A stretch of DNA of 64,000 nt from Atriophallophorus winterbourni (lineage: Eukaryota; Platyhelminthes; Trematoda; Plagiorchiida; Microphallidae), in assembly GCA_013407085.1 (NCBI GenBank), contig JACCGJ010010185.1, positions 1-64,000 of the forward strand, written 5' to 3'. Numbering within the stretch: position 1 is the first letter of the stretch; each line of letters begins with the position of its first letter. The notes beneath the pieces were generated by a model. It saw only the letters and a list, made by a program, of their open reading frames with translations. It had not been told where the DNA came from and searched no databases. This document shows, piece after piece, positions 11,673 to 21,404 of this stretch. Both the position numbers and the translations under genes were made by a program.

Positions 11673-13374
11673 ATGCAATTCCAATGGAACTTGCTTAAGA
11701 GAATGAAAAAGAATCCTAAGCTTCTCTACAAGATAGTAAATGAACGGTCAAAGATCAAACCAGGTGTATTCTCTGTACTAACACCTCATAGATTGACCCA
11801 CACTGCCCAAGATACCGCCGACGCTTTAGCAACGTTTTACTCATTTGTCTTCGATCCCAAGCGTTGTATATCATATCAAGCTTTATCAAGTTCGCCACAT
11901 TTCGAATTAATAGGTGAAATGACTATCAACGAATACATGGTTGGGCTGGAAATTTGTCGACTAAACGAAAAGAAGTCCCCAGGCGCAGATAAAATTACCC
12001 CCGCCGTACTTCGCAGGTGTCGCGTTGCTTTGACTGCTCCTCTCACTCGCATATTCATTATCAGCTTAAATGAAGTAAAAATACCATCGCAATGGAAAGC
12101 AGGGATGATAACTCCTATTTATAAAGGCGGTAGCCGTTCAGACACACCAAACTATAGACCGGTAACGTTACTCCCGGTGATCTCCAAATTAATGGAACGC
12201 AGTGTGACTGCGCGCATAAGATAACATTTTGAAAACCAAAATATTTTGACCGCAGCACAACACGGTTTTTGAAAAGGTCGTTTTTGTTTATCTAACCTTC
12301 TTACAACGTTCGAGGATTGCACCAAGGCACTAGACGAAGGTGAGGTTGTACATGCTTGCTACATCGATATTTTCAAAGCTTTCGATAGAGTCAACAATGA
12401 CATCTTTATTAAAAATCTCGAATCCTAAGGAATAACGGGAATATTGCTGAATTGGATAAGGGACTATCTTACTGATAGACACGTCCAAGTTCGCGTTGAC
12501 AGCACCTTATCTAGAAAAATAGACGTCACTAGTGGAGTTCCGCAAGGCTCGGTGCTTGGACCTCTTCTATTCTTAGTGAATATAAACGATATAGTGGAGG
12601 ATATTGGATGCAACTTGATACTATTTGCCGATGATATTAAAATATGGAAACGTGTAAGGTCTGTTAATGACTGTATGGCATTACAACGGGATCTGTGCAC
12701 CTTATTTCGTTGGTCCCAGTTAAATGAGTTACCATTTAACCCTGCGAAATGTAAAATGCTGCAGCTTGGAAAATCTCTACACCGCACGTATCAGCTTGGC
12801 ACGCGAGATCTCGTCTGGACCACAGCAGAAAATATCTGAGTATCTGGGTTTCGTTTAACCTTAAGCCTGGACAGCATTGCTGGATGGTGTACCATAAAGC
12901 TTGTCGTATCTTGAGTCTTCTCAAAAGAATATTCAGGATTTTTACGCCCGAAACCCTACCCCGGGTAATTAACACGTATATAGTCCTGTTATGGAATATT
13001 CCATCCAAGCCTGGGCACCATGGCTGAGGAAGGACATCGAACTACTCGACAGGATTTATCATCGTGCTACAAAGTTGGTCCCCCCTCACCGAAATTGACC
13101 TTTCACAGAGCGAATGTTAAAACTGAACCCTCATGATTTTACCCAACGACGGATACGTAGTGACCTCCTGTTGACATTCAAAATCCTGCATACTAAAAAC
13201 CATCCCCTTAAACACTTGCTAAATCCCAATGGCCTTACTCGAACACGAACACATTCAAAGGCTTTAAGCATTCCGCATTCTCGATTGGATATTCGCCGTA
13301 TTTTTTTCTCGGTAAGAATTTGTTTCACTTGGAACTATTTGCCTGAAGAAATCACACGATCAGAATCTGTTTAG
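11673..13374 (+). pseudogene. LINE-B reverse transcriptase
   Basis: One frame from 11,673 to 12,839 is interrupted by in-frame stops at about 12,222, 12,270 and 12,426. Motifs in order: KKSPGADKITPAVLRR, IYKGGSRSDTPNYRPVTLL, ACYIDIFKAFDRVN, TSGVPQGSVLGPLLFLV and LILFADDIKIWKR with intact catalytic FADD. The C-terminal part is shifted (about 12,840-13,374): IQAWAPWL-like text, LLTFKILHTKNHPLKH and RRIFFSVRICFTWNYLPEE. Length and motif order fit the full CR1 reverse transcriptase. The stops make it a pseudogene. Confidence 0.88.
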
Positions 13375-13553
13375 GTTTTCGCTTCCAAACTCGATGAGTT
13401 TATGACGAACCATGCGGTATGTGACTGTCCCTATTAATTTTCAAGATATTTTATATATATTTTTATATGTTCCATATACCTTGTCATCCTATGGTTATTG
13501 TTAAGCCTAATGCTTTTTCTACCATAAAATTTTCTGAGTTTCTGAGTTTCTGA

Positions 13554-13924
13554 TTGTAGCGTAAATAATGTTGATAAATACAGATAAGTGATTCCGCCCA
13601 ATTCACCAAAATTGCACTCTGAATCACAAAAGTTTGATTTAATGTTTTACGAAAAAATCAATTCATATTTCAATGTGATTTATGCCGTGTATATTTGAAC
13701 TTAATTCTCCAGAAGACTTAATAAATGTAATAAAATAATTAATCTAAATTTTGATTGATTGTATCGATTTTCAAAGCCGAGAAAATAAGTTCAGAAAAGT
13801 ACATGGCAATATATGTTTGAATAATAAATTTCCTTTAGAAATGTTGAAGTGTTGAAATTATTTTTGAAATCCTTTCTTTCATTGCTCGTTCGACCACAAA
13901 TCATATAATCACACCAATCTTCAG
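13554..13924 (+). other. Core sequence between LINE-B and FnIII exon
   Basis: Noncoding, AT-rich and paired with 39,147-39,517 of the other arm. It ends in an AATCTTCAG acceptor in front of the FnIII exon, so it should be the 3' end of an upstream intron. No earlier exon is recognised in the window. Confidence 0.55.
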
Positions 13925-14135
13925 AATCGAAAATTGTGGAGTTCAACACGACGTTGAATAGACTGGGCCACGCGGAGGTTTGCCTCGGACCTGAAAAAGT
14001 TCACGATAAACTCCTCAAACGGTAAATGCTCTGGCTTGTACAACGTCGTGTATTATCCTCGTGACAGTCGAGAAAAGATGGTTAAGGACATTCCTTGCAA
14101 CGCGTGGTGTATCTCCCTGGATAATTTGAAACAAG
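13925..14135 (+). pseudogene. FnIII-domain exon, frameshifted copy (left arm)
   Basis: This 211-bp exon copy has a good acceptor (CTTCAG) and donor (CAAG then GTGAGT). It encodes the front part of a fibronectin type III-like domain: TTLNRLGHAEVCLG, then after a frame break GLYNVVYYPRDSREKM and WCISLDNLKQ. Compared with the right-arm copy (38,931-39,146, 216 bp) five bases are missing at about 13,998, which breaks the frame and leads to a stop. The exon is phase 1 at both ends and should join the transmembrane exon at 15,461. The ancestral product is inferred to be a single-pass surface protein. Confidence 0.72.
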
Positions 14136-15460
14136 GTGAGTACTTTATCTAAAGTTGCGTATAGTCTGATTTTTTCAGAATTGCAATAATAAAAGAAACG
14201 CCCGTGTATTACAACTTACGTTTTCATCAGTAAATATTTGAGTGGATATACTCACGAATAGAAAGACATTGTTAATTTATAAATGCTATTGCATAGCAGA
14301 GGTCTTTGTTGGGTATAGGCACAACTCAGCGTCCATTAACTCTTCCAAATGTGCTCAGAGGATCAAGATAAACGTTTGGCCTCGTGTAAAAATAACACTC
14401 ACTGCCGGGATGGGACAATTTAACAGTCCTAACCAAACTCAGCTTCATCTTTGAATGTCTTGGACACCGACCACAACGTGGAACTCGGAAACCTGGATGT
14501 AATATGGCATAGCATTAAACAATATGAAACACTTGATCATCGAGTCAACCGATATCACGAAGTCTCGCAACTATGATGTGAGCAAGGTGAATTAGACAAG
14601 GGCTGCAAGGGCTGATATGGCTTTAACAAACAAATCACAACTGAAGTTGAATTTGAGCCTATACAATCAATACCATTTAACTATAGTTAGATTGGTCACA
14701 CTCGCAGACTAATCAACATATGAAGTGGTGTCAATTGACGTTACACCGAAATCGAGCTGCGACGTCTGAGTCACTTGTTTACGTGATTGGACTCCACAGT
14801 GATTTCAATAAGCTGCTGAGTGGCAGGATAAATCAGAAATGGGGTTCTATTTATTTCATTTTCCAAACATAACCGACGAAGTTTTAGTTTCAAAGACAAT
14901 ACGGATCGCACACTGATTTTTTCAATTCAACTCGAAGTTTCATTGCACCAAACACAGGCATAAGAATTTTGGATTAAAAACATAAAATCGTTTAAGCCCA
15001 TGGTATCGGTTCTCACCCTCTGTAACTATGATTCTTGATGCAATGTAAACATTATGTCCTACACGATCTGAATTAAAACGTAAACTAACATTCAGAACTG
15101 ACAAGGTATTGGCTTATTGAGCGACACTGTTGACTACCATGCAACGTATGCAATAATTTAATAGAGTAACCTGGTGGTAATTTTGGCTAAATAAAAAATG
15201 TGAGAGATTTAAAAATCAATTGATTAAGGTGCTAAAAAGAAACCAAGTGTAGAAAAAGATTGATCCGGAATCAACAGCGCGATGAGCATAAATCTAGTGT
15301 ACTGTTTTCTCAATGCAAATCACATCCGGTTTATTGCCGTTTGCCATCATCAGGCGATGAATGTCGGTACATATATGCTTGGTCACATTTTGAATAACAT
15401 TTAAATTTGAAAAACATTGAAATTGGAATGATATTAAAATTGGCAACATTATTTTCCCAG
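14136..15460 (+). other. Intron between FnIII and transmembrane exons (contains X2)
   Basis: GT at 14,136 and AG at 15,459-15,460 frame a 1.3-kb intron. Most of it (14,380-15,395) is repeat X2, an inverted copy of X1. Joining the exons across it keeps phase 1 and gives a continuous FnIII ending (LKQ, V, LSYKF), which supports the intron call. The matching right-arm intron is 37,600-38,930 on the minus strand. Confidence 0.65.
14380..15395 (-). repeat. X repeat, copy X2 (inverted to X1)
   Basis: Reverse complement of X1 (7,217-8,295) and of X3 (37,643-38,690). It ends with the shared CCATCATCAGGCGATGAATG stretch near 15,345. It lies fully inside the FnIII-transmembrane intron, so it is probably ordinary intron sequence that was inverted and duplicated rather than an independent element. 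No open frame of note. Confidence 0.85.
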
Positions 15461-15726
15461 TCTTGTCTTATAAATTCATCTTGAATTTACAAATCTACGG
15501 AGGAATTGGAGCAAAATCCAAAACGCGAAAAGTTCACATCCCTGGAATTGGACCAGGGCCCATCGCAGCTATCTACATTGCAGTAGTGCTGGTCATTGCG
15601 TTTGTGATTTGGGCGATCTTGTTCAGAGAACGCCTACTGGATGCAATCAGAACGTGGCGAATTCAATCTGCAATCTTTCGCACAAAACCGACACATTCTG
15701 TATCAATGGAAGTAACAAACCCATGA
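15461..15726 (+). CDS. Terminal exon: end of FnIII domain, membrane helix, short tail
   Basis: Acceptor ATTTTCCCAG precedes an 88-codon open exon ending in TGA at 15,724. The start, LSYKFILNLQIYGGIGAKSK, matches the F-G strands that end FnIII domains. Then comes a juxtamembrane GIGPGP, a hydrophobic helix IAAIYIAVVLVIAFVIWAIL, and a basic tail (FRERLLDAIRTWRIQ). This predicts a type I single-pass membrane protein with a short cytoplasmic end. It is the only intact copy of four; those at 2,200 and 45,350 are decayed and that at 37,540 is truncated. The upstream exon in this arm is frameshifted, so expression of the whole protein is doubtful. Confidence 0.65.
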
Positions 15727-16370
15727 TGTCGGCCATGCACACGTACAACATCCATTACAACAATTCGCGAGCGCAGAGTTCCATATTGATTGCAAGATAA
15801 TTCCGCTTAAAAAAACAGCATTCGTACACTTAATTTAATTCAATTTCAAACTAAATCCCTTCCGCTTTCATCCTTGCTAATTTCGCGTGATTAATACAAA
15901 GGTACATTTACAATTGCAATATTTTTTATTTAACACGACACTGAAAACATAGTCATTAAATGGTGAATTAAAAATGATGTATTCGATGTTTATTGAGGCA
16001 AAGGTGTTTCTGAATTGTTTATCGGTCAATTTTTAAGGGATTTAACATCATTACACTCAGAGTCATTCCAAGATAGGTTGAAATTATTTTTTCACGCATC
16101 ACATGTTAGATTTATAGTGAATAGGTACCAGAATTGAGTTACCAGAAAGCGTTACAGAATTCACGGTTTGTCTGGGGTAGTGTATTTTGGAACTGTCTAC
16201 GTACATGAGTAACTGATTTTCAGAACCACACAATAATAAGTTTTGCTCTACGATTTCTGGGACAGGCTGACATACAGAGCACTTAGCCGCCAGTATACGA
16301 TAGAAACCAACGACTACCAATGTGACATCTGTGTTTCACTGAACCGAAAAAATTGTCCTTAATACTTCTT
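15727..16370 (+). other. 3' flank of transmembrane exon; no gene seen
   Basis: The first ~90 bases still match the 3' flank of the decayed exon at 45,650-45,740, so they are probably 3' UTR. The rest is unique. A 73-codon minus-strand frame at 16,099-16,320 has no recognisable domain and is not called. Confidence 0.5.
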
Positions 16371-16379
16371 CCGTTCGCG

Positions 16380-17390
16380 TGTACTACGTTACTGCCAATC
16401 AGTACCGTTGTACACCTTTTCGATACCGAGATAAATACCTCATTGTCCTGTGTGTTTTCACCTTATTTTGTGATATGTTATTGCAGTGGTCAGTCTGCTA
16501 CAAATTGGTGAGCCCTATATACACTCTTCATTCGGGTATTTGTTCCGGTACTTCAAATACCCCGATTTAAATCGGCGTTATTATTTTCAGGTTTTTCCTC
16601 GTATTACACTTCATTTTGCGCCGTTTTCTTTCAATCAGTTTTAGCTGTTTTAAATTTTATTTTACTCTATCCTGCTTAACATTTGCGATAGTAAACGCGC
16701 TATAGCGGCGGTCATGACAATACCCAGTTTCATTCCCCAGGACCCTGAGTATTAGTTTTATTTCTTTGCATACTGAATATAGTGCTAAAATTTCAATTTC
16801 AAATTAACGCAGAACATTGCCGCTGACGTGTTGATACATATTCGCGAGGCAGTCATTGTTACCCAGGATGGGGCCCGCTACCTTAGATTCAACCAGGCCG
16901 CACGCTCCCGACTGAACAATCTAGGCGACAGCAGCTGTTCGGTAACTTGAAAGTTGCAGGCAAAAAGCCTTATACCATATTCATGGAGATGCGCCGCTTT
17001 TAATAGACATCGCACACTGGCAAGTACGTTTTGAAGAAACTTTGGCTCCAGCGACTCCCTGAGTAGATGAAAGCCATATTGTTTGCTCCCGTATCTTAAC
17101 TGGCGGAAATGGTGACAGCATTACACAACGCATTTGGGCACCAAAGGTAAGACTGAAATGCAGACCTACTGGCTGAGGTTGCAGCTTTACGCAATGAGGC
17201 TCGAAGCTTCAAACTCAACCGTAAGCCACGATAACCCGCCCAATACCGCCAATGTTCGAGGGACCATACTCGGTTACCCGTTTGCCTTAAACACCGGAAA
17301 TACGGCGATGATGCGAAAAACTCAAGCCAGCATGCATGGATGACTAACGTTGTAATCCGGAAGCGGCTAGTTCGTCTTTCCTTCTTCCTG
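16380..17390 (+). mobile_element. Remnant of CsRn1-like Ty3/gypsy element (LTR end, primer site, gag)
   Basis: An LTR-like end (CTGCTACA, to 16,502) is followed by a tRNA-Trp-type primer site TGGTGAGCCC (16,506-16,515). Downstream, broken frames give gag pieces: LWLQRLPE with HNAFGHQR-like text (about 17,035-17,140), LLAEVAALRNEARSFKLNR, and a decayed CHCC knuckle in which CLKHRKYGDDAKN is recognisable (about 17,280-17,330). The gag type with a C-H-C-C knuckle after a WLQRLP block is known from CsRn1-clade elements. Protease and pol are absent; LINE-C begins 160 bases later. Confidence 0.68.
16506..16515 (+). promoter_or_regulatory. Candidate primer-binding site (tRNA-Trp type)
   Basis: TGGTGAGCCC lies three bases after an LTR-like ...CTACA end. 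It resembles the TGGTGACCCC site complementary to the tRNA-Trp 3' end, with one changed base. Without the partner LTR this stays a candidate. Confidence 0.45.
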
Positions 17391-17874
17391 ATAAGTATTC
17401 AGGTCTGCGTTATGTGTTAATCAATAATATGTTTGTACTGAGTTTTAAGTTGGACCATAGTGGTTTCTTTGAGGACTGCGTTATGGCGACGGCTTTGTAT
17501 TTTCTAGTGTGACGTCGTTACGCCTCCATGTTTGCATCGTAACACATGGTGTGCGGTCGTATTTTTGTTGCTCTGACACTTTTGCCCGTTTCTTCGCCGA
17601 ATGAACACGGATTTTAACCGTTCAAAAACGTTTTGCTATACTTTGACGAGAGCTATCGGAATTTATTCATTTTGATCTGGTCCGTCGAATAACAGCAAAG
17701 TTACCATTTCAACGTTAACTTTTCAATTTGCTGAGGCGTGCAAACTTTATCCTACCGTTAACTGTCGTGGCGTTTTTGCTTTCGTTGCAAAGACCACTTC
17801 AAACTACTTAATTTGATACGCCATTCTGTGTTCTACTTTGTGTGGTTATCGAGCTATCACGGATTATTTGTACA

Positions 17875-18822
17875 ATGACAAAATCAAGAATTCAAACCCA
17901 AATAAATCGACCAGTCGACCGAAAATCCACTCAACCGGTCACTCCACTCCAGCCTTCAACGTGCACCCGATTCACGCGATCCAACACGCAGACGAAAAAA
18001 TCGATCGATCAATGTGTGCATACGAGTGTTGTTACCCCGACAGCGAATACAAGCCACCTTGACCTCTGCGCCAAGCGCCTGGACACGGTAAGCTGTGCTA
18101 GTGTTTTGGTAAAATGTACTTTTTGTAACTTATATGTGCACGTGGACTGTGATAAGACTTTAACTGACGAATGTGTGCGCATCGTGAATAATGAAAATCT
18201 CCCGTCCGTTTGCTATTTCTGTAACGCCTGTATGGATTCAATCGTGAATGGTGATCGCAAGCGTCCAAAATCTTCCGCTGGAAACGAGGCTAACACAATT
18301 GAGAATAGATTGCCGACAATGGAAAAGGAACTAGATAGTTTGAAGATTACCCTACAACCAATAATCGCATCTAAATCTTTTGCATTGAATACTCGATTAC
18401 GCTCGACCTCACCACCGCAGCCTGCTTCTATAAAGGTTGAATTACGCGACACTGAAGTGATAGTTAAAAAGGCCTTGACGCAGAAACCGTCTACGTCGAA
18501 CGCTCCTTTGGACAAAGCTGCCACGAAAAATACTTCGCTTAATTTTATCTGCACCGATTCGGCACCAACGGAAACGCCCCCGGTAGTCAAAAAATCATAC
18601 AGAGAAATGCATTTGCGGTGGACCTTCGCTGCACAATCTGAGCCTGGCACACTAAACCCAAATCAAAAAGCCTCACATTCTATGAAGAATGACCGGACAC
18701 GCGACAAGCATTCTCATTCGTTGAGCGTAATATGTACGAATGCTAAAGAGTTCGGCGACAGCTTGTTAGATAGAAAACACAAACACAACCTCGATATATG
18801 GTCTCCAATTTGTCAACAATGA
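17875..18822 (+). CDS. LINE-C ORF1, N-terminal part (PHD-type finger)
   Basis: Start chosen at ATG 17,875 (MTKSRIQTQINRPVDR), which matches the expected ORF1 start of LINE-B. It is open for 315 codons. A PHD-type finger (about residues 62-125) has CAKR, CTFC, YVHVDC and CYFCNAC; the second cysteine of the first pair is changed to arginine. Next comes a coiled-coil-like ENRLPTMEKELDSLKITL, then a low-complexity linker and SVICTNAKEFGDSLLDRK, the start of the RRM-like region. It stops after WSPICQQ where LINE-B reads on. This is the longest open ORF1 in the window, probably a decayed RNA-binding protein. Confidence 0.75.
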   Translation: MTKSRIQTQINRPVDRKSTQPVTPLQPSTCTRFTRSNTQTKKSIDQCVHTSVVTPTANTSHLDLCAKRLDTVSCASVLVKCTFCNLYVHVDCDKTLTDECVRIVNNENLPSVCYFCNACMDSIVNGDRKRPKSSAGNEANTIENRLPTMEKELDSLKITLQPIIASKSFALNTRLRSTSPPQPASIKVELRDTEVIVKKALTQKPSTSNAPLDKAATKNTSLNFICTDSAPTETPPVVKKSYREMHLRWTFAAQSEPGTLNPNQKASHSMKNDRTRDKHSHSLSVICTNAKEFGDSLLDRKHKHNLDIWSPICQQ

Positions 18823-19002
18823 AAATTGAGCATGTTACTCCTGACAAATTGATTCGTCTAACTCGAATTCCACCTCACCTCATAGTGATCAACCTCGGTT
18901 ACTTAGATTTACACTGGAGTGCGAGGCTGATATCGAACACATACTGCTAAATTCGTACCGAATAAAGATGGATCCGAATTCAAAATTGCCGGATATATCC
19001 TG

Positions 19003-19554
19003 ATGTGCCATGGTGGGAACGGACGGGTGGCTCAAACACTAAGGAAAAAAACGGTATCGGGGAGTATGGTTCCACTTGGGGCACCAGAAAATCCCACTGA
19101 AGCATCGGGAAAGGAAACAGCAGATCATGACTACAAGCAGTGGCGTTACATTGCGTCCTTGCCTAATATTTCTAATGTTGTGATCATTGACACTTGCCGG
19201 GTGCCTTTTTCAATAAACTATAAAGGAGACGGACGAAAATCTCTCAGGATTACCTTTTTAACTAGCGACATGGCTGAATTTGTCAAGTTCGAATGGAAAA
19301 TAGCAGAACGTGCTTCACCGAAAGGCATTAGACTTTGTCCACCGAGACCAAGTACCATGAGTGCGACACATTCGCGGCTGGGGGCGGTAGACGGCAGCGT
19401 TCCCACCGAAACGGAAGCAATCAATATATCACAAAACGTAGTGGTTATATGGAATGCGCTACCGCAAGATGTGAATGCAACGACAATTGATGTTTTTAAA
19501 TCGAAATTGGATGCATACGTCAAACGAAACCCTGAATTTGGCCCGGTGTATTGA
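19003..19554 (+). pseudogene. LINE-C ORF1 C-terminus fused in frame to ORF2 tail
   Basis: One open frame of 183 codons. The first ~140 codons are the ORF1 C-terminus (MVPLGAPENPTEASGKE, CRVPFSINYKGDGRKSLR). The last ~38 (VVVIWNALPQDVNATT, FKSKLDAYVKRNP) match the end of ORF2, compare WKNLPDNVVNSP and FKRSLDAYLTLNP in LINE-H. The join is near 19,420-19,445, after a stretch that aligns with LINE-B at about 10,530. About 2.8 kb of ORF2 is therefore missing without loss of frame. Splicing of a LINE transcript or simple deletion could explain it. Confidence 0.8.
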
Positions 19555-19690
19555 AGCAACACGAAACCAAAAAAACATTAACAATGTGATTTTGAATAAT
19601 TTGTTTTTCGCAATAGATGTCATCCAATGGTACGTGTAAAGCATTAGCTTTCTATCACCATAAATCTTGATTATTGATTCTTGATTCTTG

Positions 19691-20079
19691 CAGTACAATC
19701 AAGTTCGAAGAAAAATGAGAATTGTAATAGACAAAAGTGCAGTGCTGTGGTTCGCTGCATGTTGATGTTCTTGTATCCTATATCCTTTTTTCCCTTCTCT
19801 TAGTATACACTGCTTTGTATACGTCGCGTCATATGATGATTCCTATGTCAATGGTTGATGTCATGGTTGGGCGACGAAGGTCAATAAATGTACACGCGAT
19901 ACAGACTTCTGACTTCTTAATCAAGTTAGCGAAAGATGGTGTAAATAGAATTGTAGAATAATAAATGTATGTCTGCTACACGGCCCACAACAGTGCTCAC
20001 GACACTGTGTGCTGATTCTCGGGATTAAATAAAGGCGATGCTTATGCACAAAAATAGATAGTCCAGGGTGTATAGTCTG
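19691..20079. other. No recognised gene
   Basis: Holds a 74-codon plus-strand frame (19,737-19,961) with a hydrophobic start and no known domain, followed by AATAAATG at about 19,960 and ATTAAATAAA near 20,025. These could be poly(A) signals of an unknown unit, but nothing else supports a gene. Confidence 0.35.
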
Positions 20080-20099
20080 GGTGTATATTTGTGTTTATC

Positions 20100-21225
20100 A
20101 TGATAGGAAAACACTCATGGAAAATCGTAAAATATCTGCCGTACCATGCCTCGCTGCCGAAACGCGCTTTTGTAAACGGCTTTGCATTGTAGACCGTTTT
20201 TCAAACTACCGTACATCCAGACATCCAGGTCCATTTCTTTTACTGTGTACTTTATTTTTCTATCGTCGAGCTTGTATTGAATGGAGAAGCCAAGGTCACG
20301 ACCGATCTGAATGATCTTCGACGTTTACATATTGAATGATATTGTATGTCCAATTGAGCAGTTATGCAACGCAAAAAATCGTATTGCAGCAAAATACAAT
20401 AATATAGCAGTGCTGACTAACATCCATACTTGTATATCTCTAGTAAAAAATACCATCGTACTGTAATTTGGTATCATTCACATATAGTATGACCAGTATT
20501 AGTCCATGCACAGAGCTTTGTGGAACACCGCTAGTAACATCGATTTTCTTCAATAATTGGCCCTCACACGAACTCTGATGTGCCTGTTGCTGAGGTAATC
20601 ACTTGTCAATTCATATAGTCTTTCAACAATACCTCGCATCTTCAGCTTGTTCAAGAGTAAATTGTGATCTGCTCTGTCGAATGCTTTAAAAATATCCAAG
20701 TAGCACGCAAGAATAGAGCCCACACCGCATCTGCAACCCTCGTTAACTCGTCTAATCTGTCAGCAAATTTGTTAGACAAGAGCAATTTCTGCGAAATTCA
20801 TCTTAAGCAACTGCCAAAATTTGGTTCGTCTCCAGATGTCGCACTATTTATTCTGTTGTTATTCGCTCAAACACGTTTGATACCGAAGACAGAAATGTCA
20901 CCAGCTTGTAATTTTTAAATTCACAACGGCAACCACCTTTGTAAATGGGCATTATTTGTCCCAGTTTCCAGGAAATTGGTACCAACCGAGCTTGGAGCAA
21001 ATTATTAAACATGCAGGATAGAGGTTCAGATAGCTGCGCATGACAGGTTGTGAGCACCTTTGGAGTTATCTCGTCTGCTCCTGAAAAGTTCTTTACGTTT
21101 AAGTTTCGTGAATGCTGCGCTACCACCATCGAAGTAATCAATACTTCCCTTAAATGTCGGTCGGTCAAGTCGAATAATTGTTTCCTGAACAGGCTCCGTG
21201 GATTTCGGCACAAAAACTCCGCCAT
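20100..21225 (-). pseudogene. LINE-E reverse transcriptase fragment
   Basis: The open stretch 20,848-21,225 holds FSGADEITPKVLTTCHAQL, then ISWKLGQIMPIYKGGCRCEF and a YKLVTFLSSVSNVFERI block, the N-terminal reverse transcriptase motifs. Further on, in broken frames, come the AFDRADHNL region, VTSGVPQSSV at about 20,530, and C-terminal IIQIGRDLGFSIQYKLDD (about 20,270-20,330). The catalytic FADD region is too decayed to read. It is an old copy compared with LINE-D. Confidence 0.72.
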
Positions 21226-21404
21226 TAAATTCTGCTAACAGGTCAGCGGTCTGATTACCGTATTTTGTGAAGCCGGACGATGTTTTTAATGGAAAGTCTC
21301 ATAGTATAATATTCGTTCGCAGTCGGGTAAATTGTGCCCAAGAATCAGCTTTGTTAGTAGCCTTGTGAAACTCCAATTATATAGCCCTTCGTTTGTTCGA
21401 CTTT

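Larger units (their letters stand above)
8640..13553 (+). mobile_element. LINE-B, CR1-like retrotransposon with matched empty site
   Basis: About 4.9-kb plus-strand LINE with 5' leader, ORF1, endonuclease, reverse transcriptase and a 3' end of ACCATAAAA followed by nearly three TTTCTGAG units (13,531-13,553). The other palindrome arm lacks it: at 39,517-39,520 the flanks join directly. Flank comparison leaves only an ambiguous GA at both junctions, so the target duplication is 0-2 bp. An 8-bp tail repeat and little or no target duplication are known for CR1. The insertion is younger than the palindrome. Its reading frames carry several stops. Confidence 0.92.
1..15512. repeat. Left arm of giant imperfect palindrome
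   Basis: This stretch is the reverse complement of 37,540-47,858. Position 1 pairs with 47,858, about 8,630 pairs with 39,530, and 15,512 pairs with 37,540. The order of parts is mirrored: LINE-K piece, decayed transmembrane exon, LINE-A, X repeat, core with FnIII exon, X repeat, transmembrane exon. The pairing is broken only by LINE-B (8,640-13,553), which is missing from the other arm. Identity by eye is about 99% over the first kilobase and clearly lower further in (about 93% at 1,861-2,075). Similarity stops sharply after the first bases of the transmembrane exon. The arm reaches the window edge, so its outer end is unknown. Confidence 0.93.
17553..19690 (+). mobile_element. LINE-C, internally deleted CR1-like retrotransposon
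   Basis: Same family as LINE-B: the 5' leader from about 17,553 matches 8,652 onward (GTGCGGTCG, TTGCTCTGAC, CCGTTTCTTCGCC). ORF1 is followed directly by the last ~40 codons of ORF2; endonuclease and nearly all reverse transcriptase are missing. The 3' end is ACCATAAATCTTGAT followed by TTGATTC units (19,666-19,690). The total is 2.1 kb instead of about 4.9 kb. As an ORF2-less copy it could only have moved with proteins from full-length relatives. Confidence 0.87.

Noticed and set aside
16099..16320. 73-codon minus-strand frame with several cysteines
   Set aside because: No recognisable domain or splice context; probably chance or LTR sequence of the neighbouring gypsy remnant.
19737..19961. 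74-codon frame with hydrophobic N-terminus followed by AATAAA
   Set aside because: No homologous copy in the window, no domain, and no splice or promoter support; listed only as unassigned sequence.
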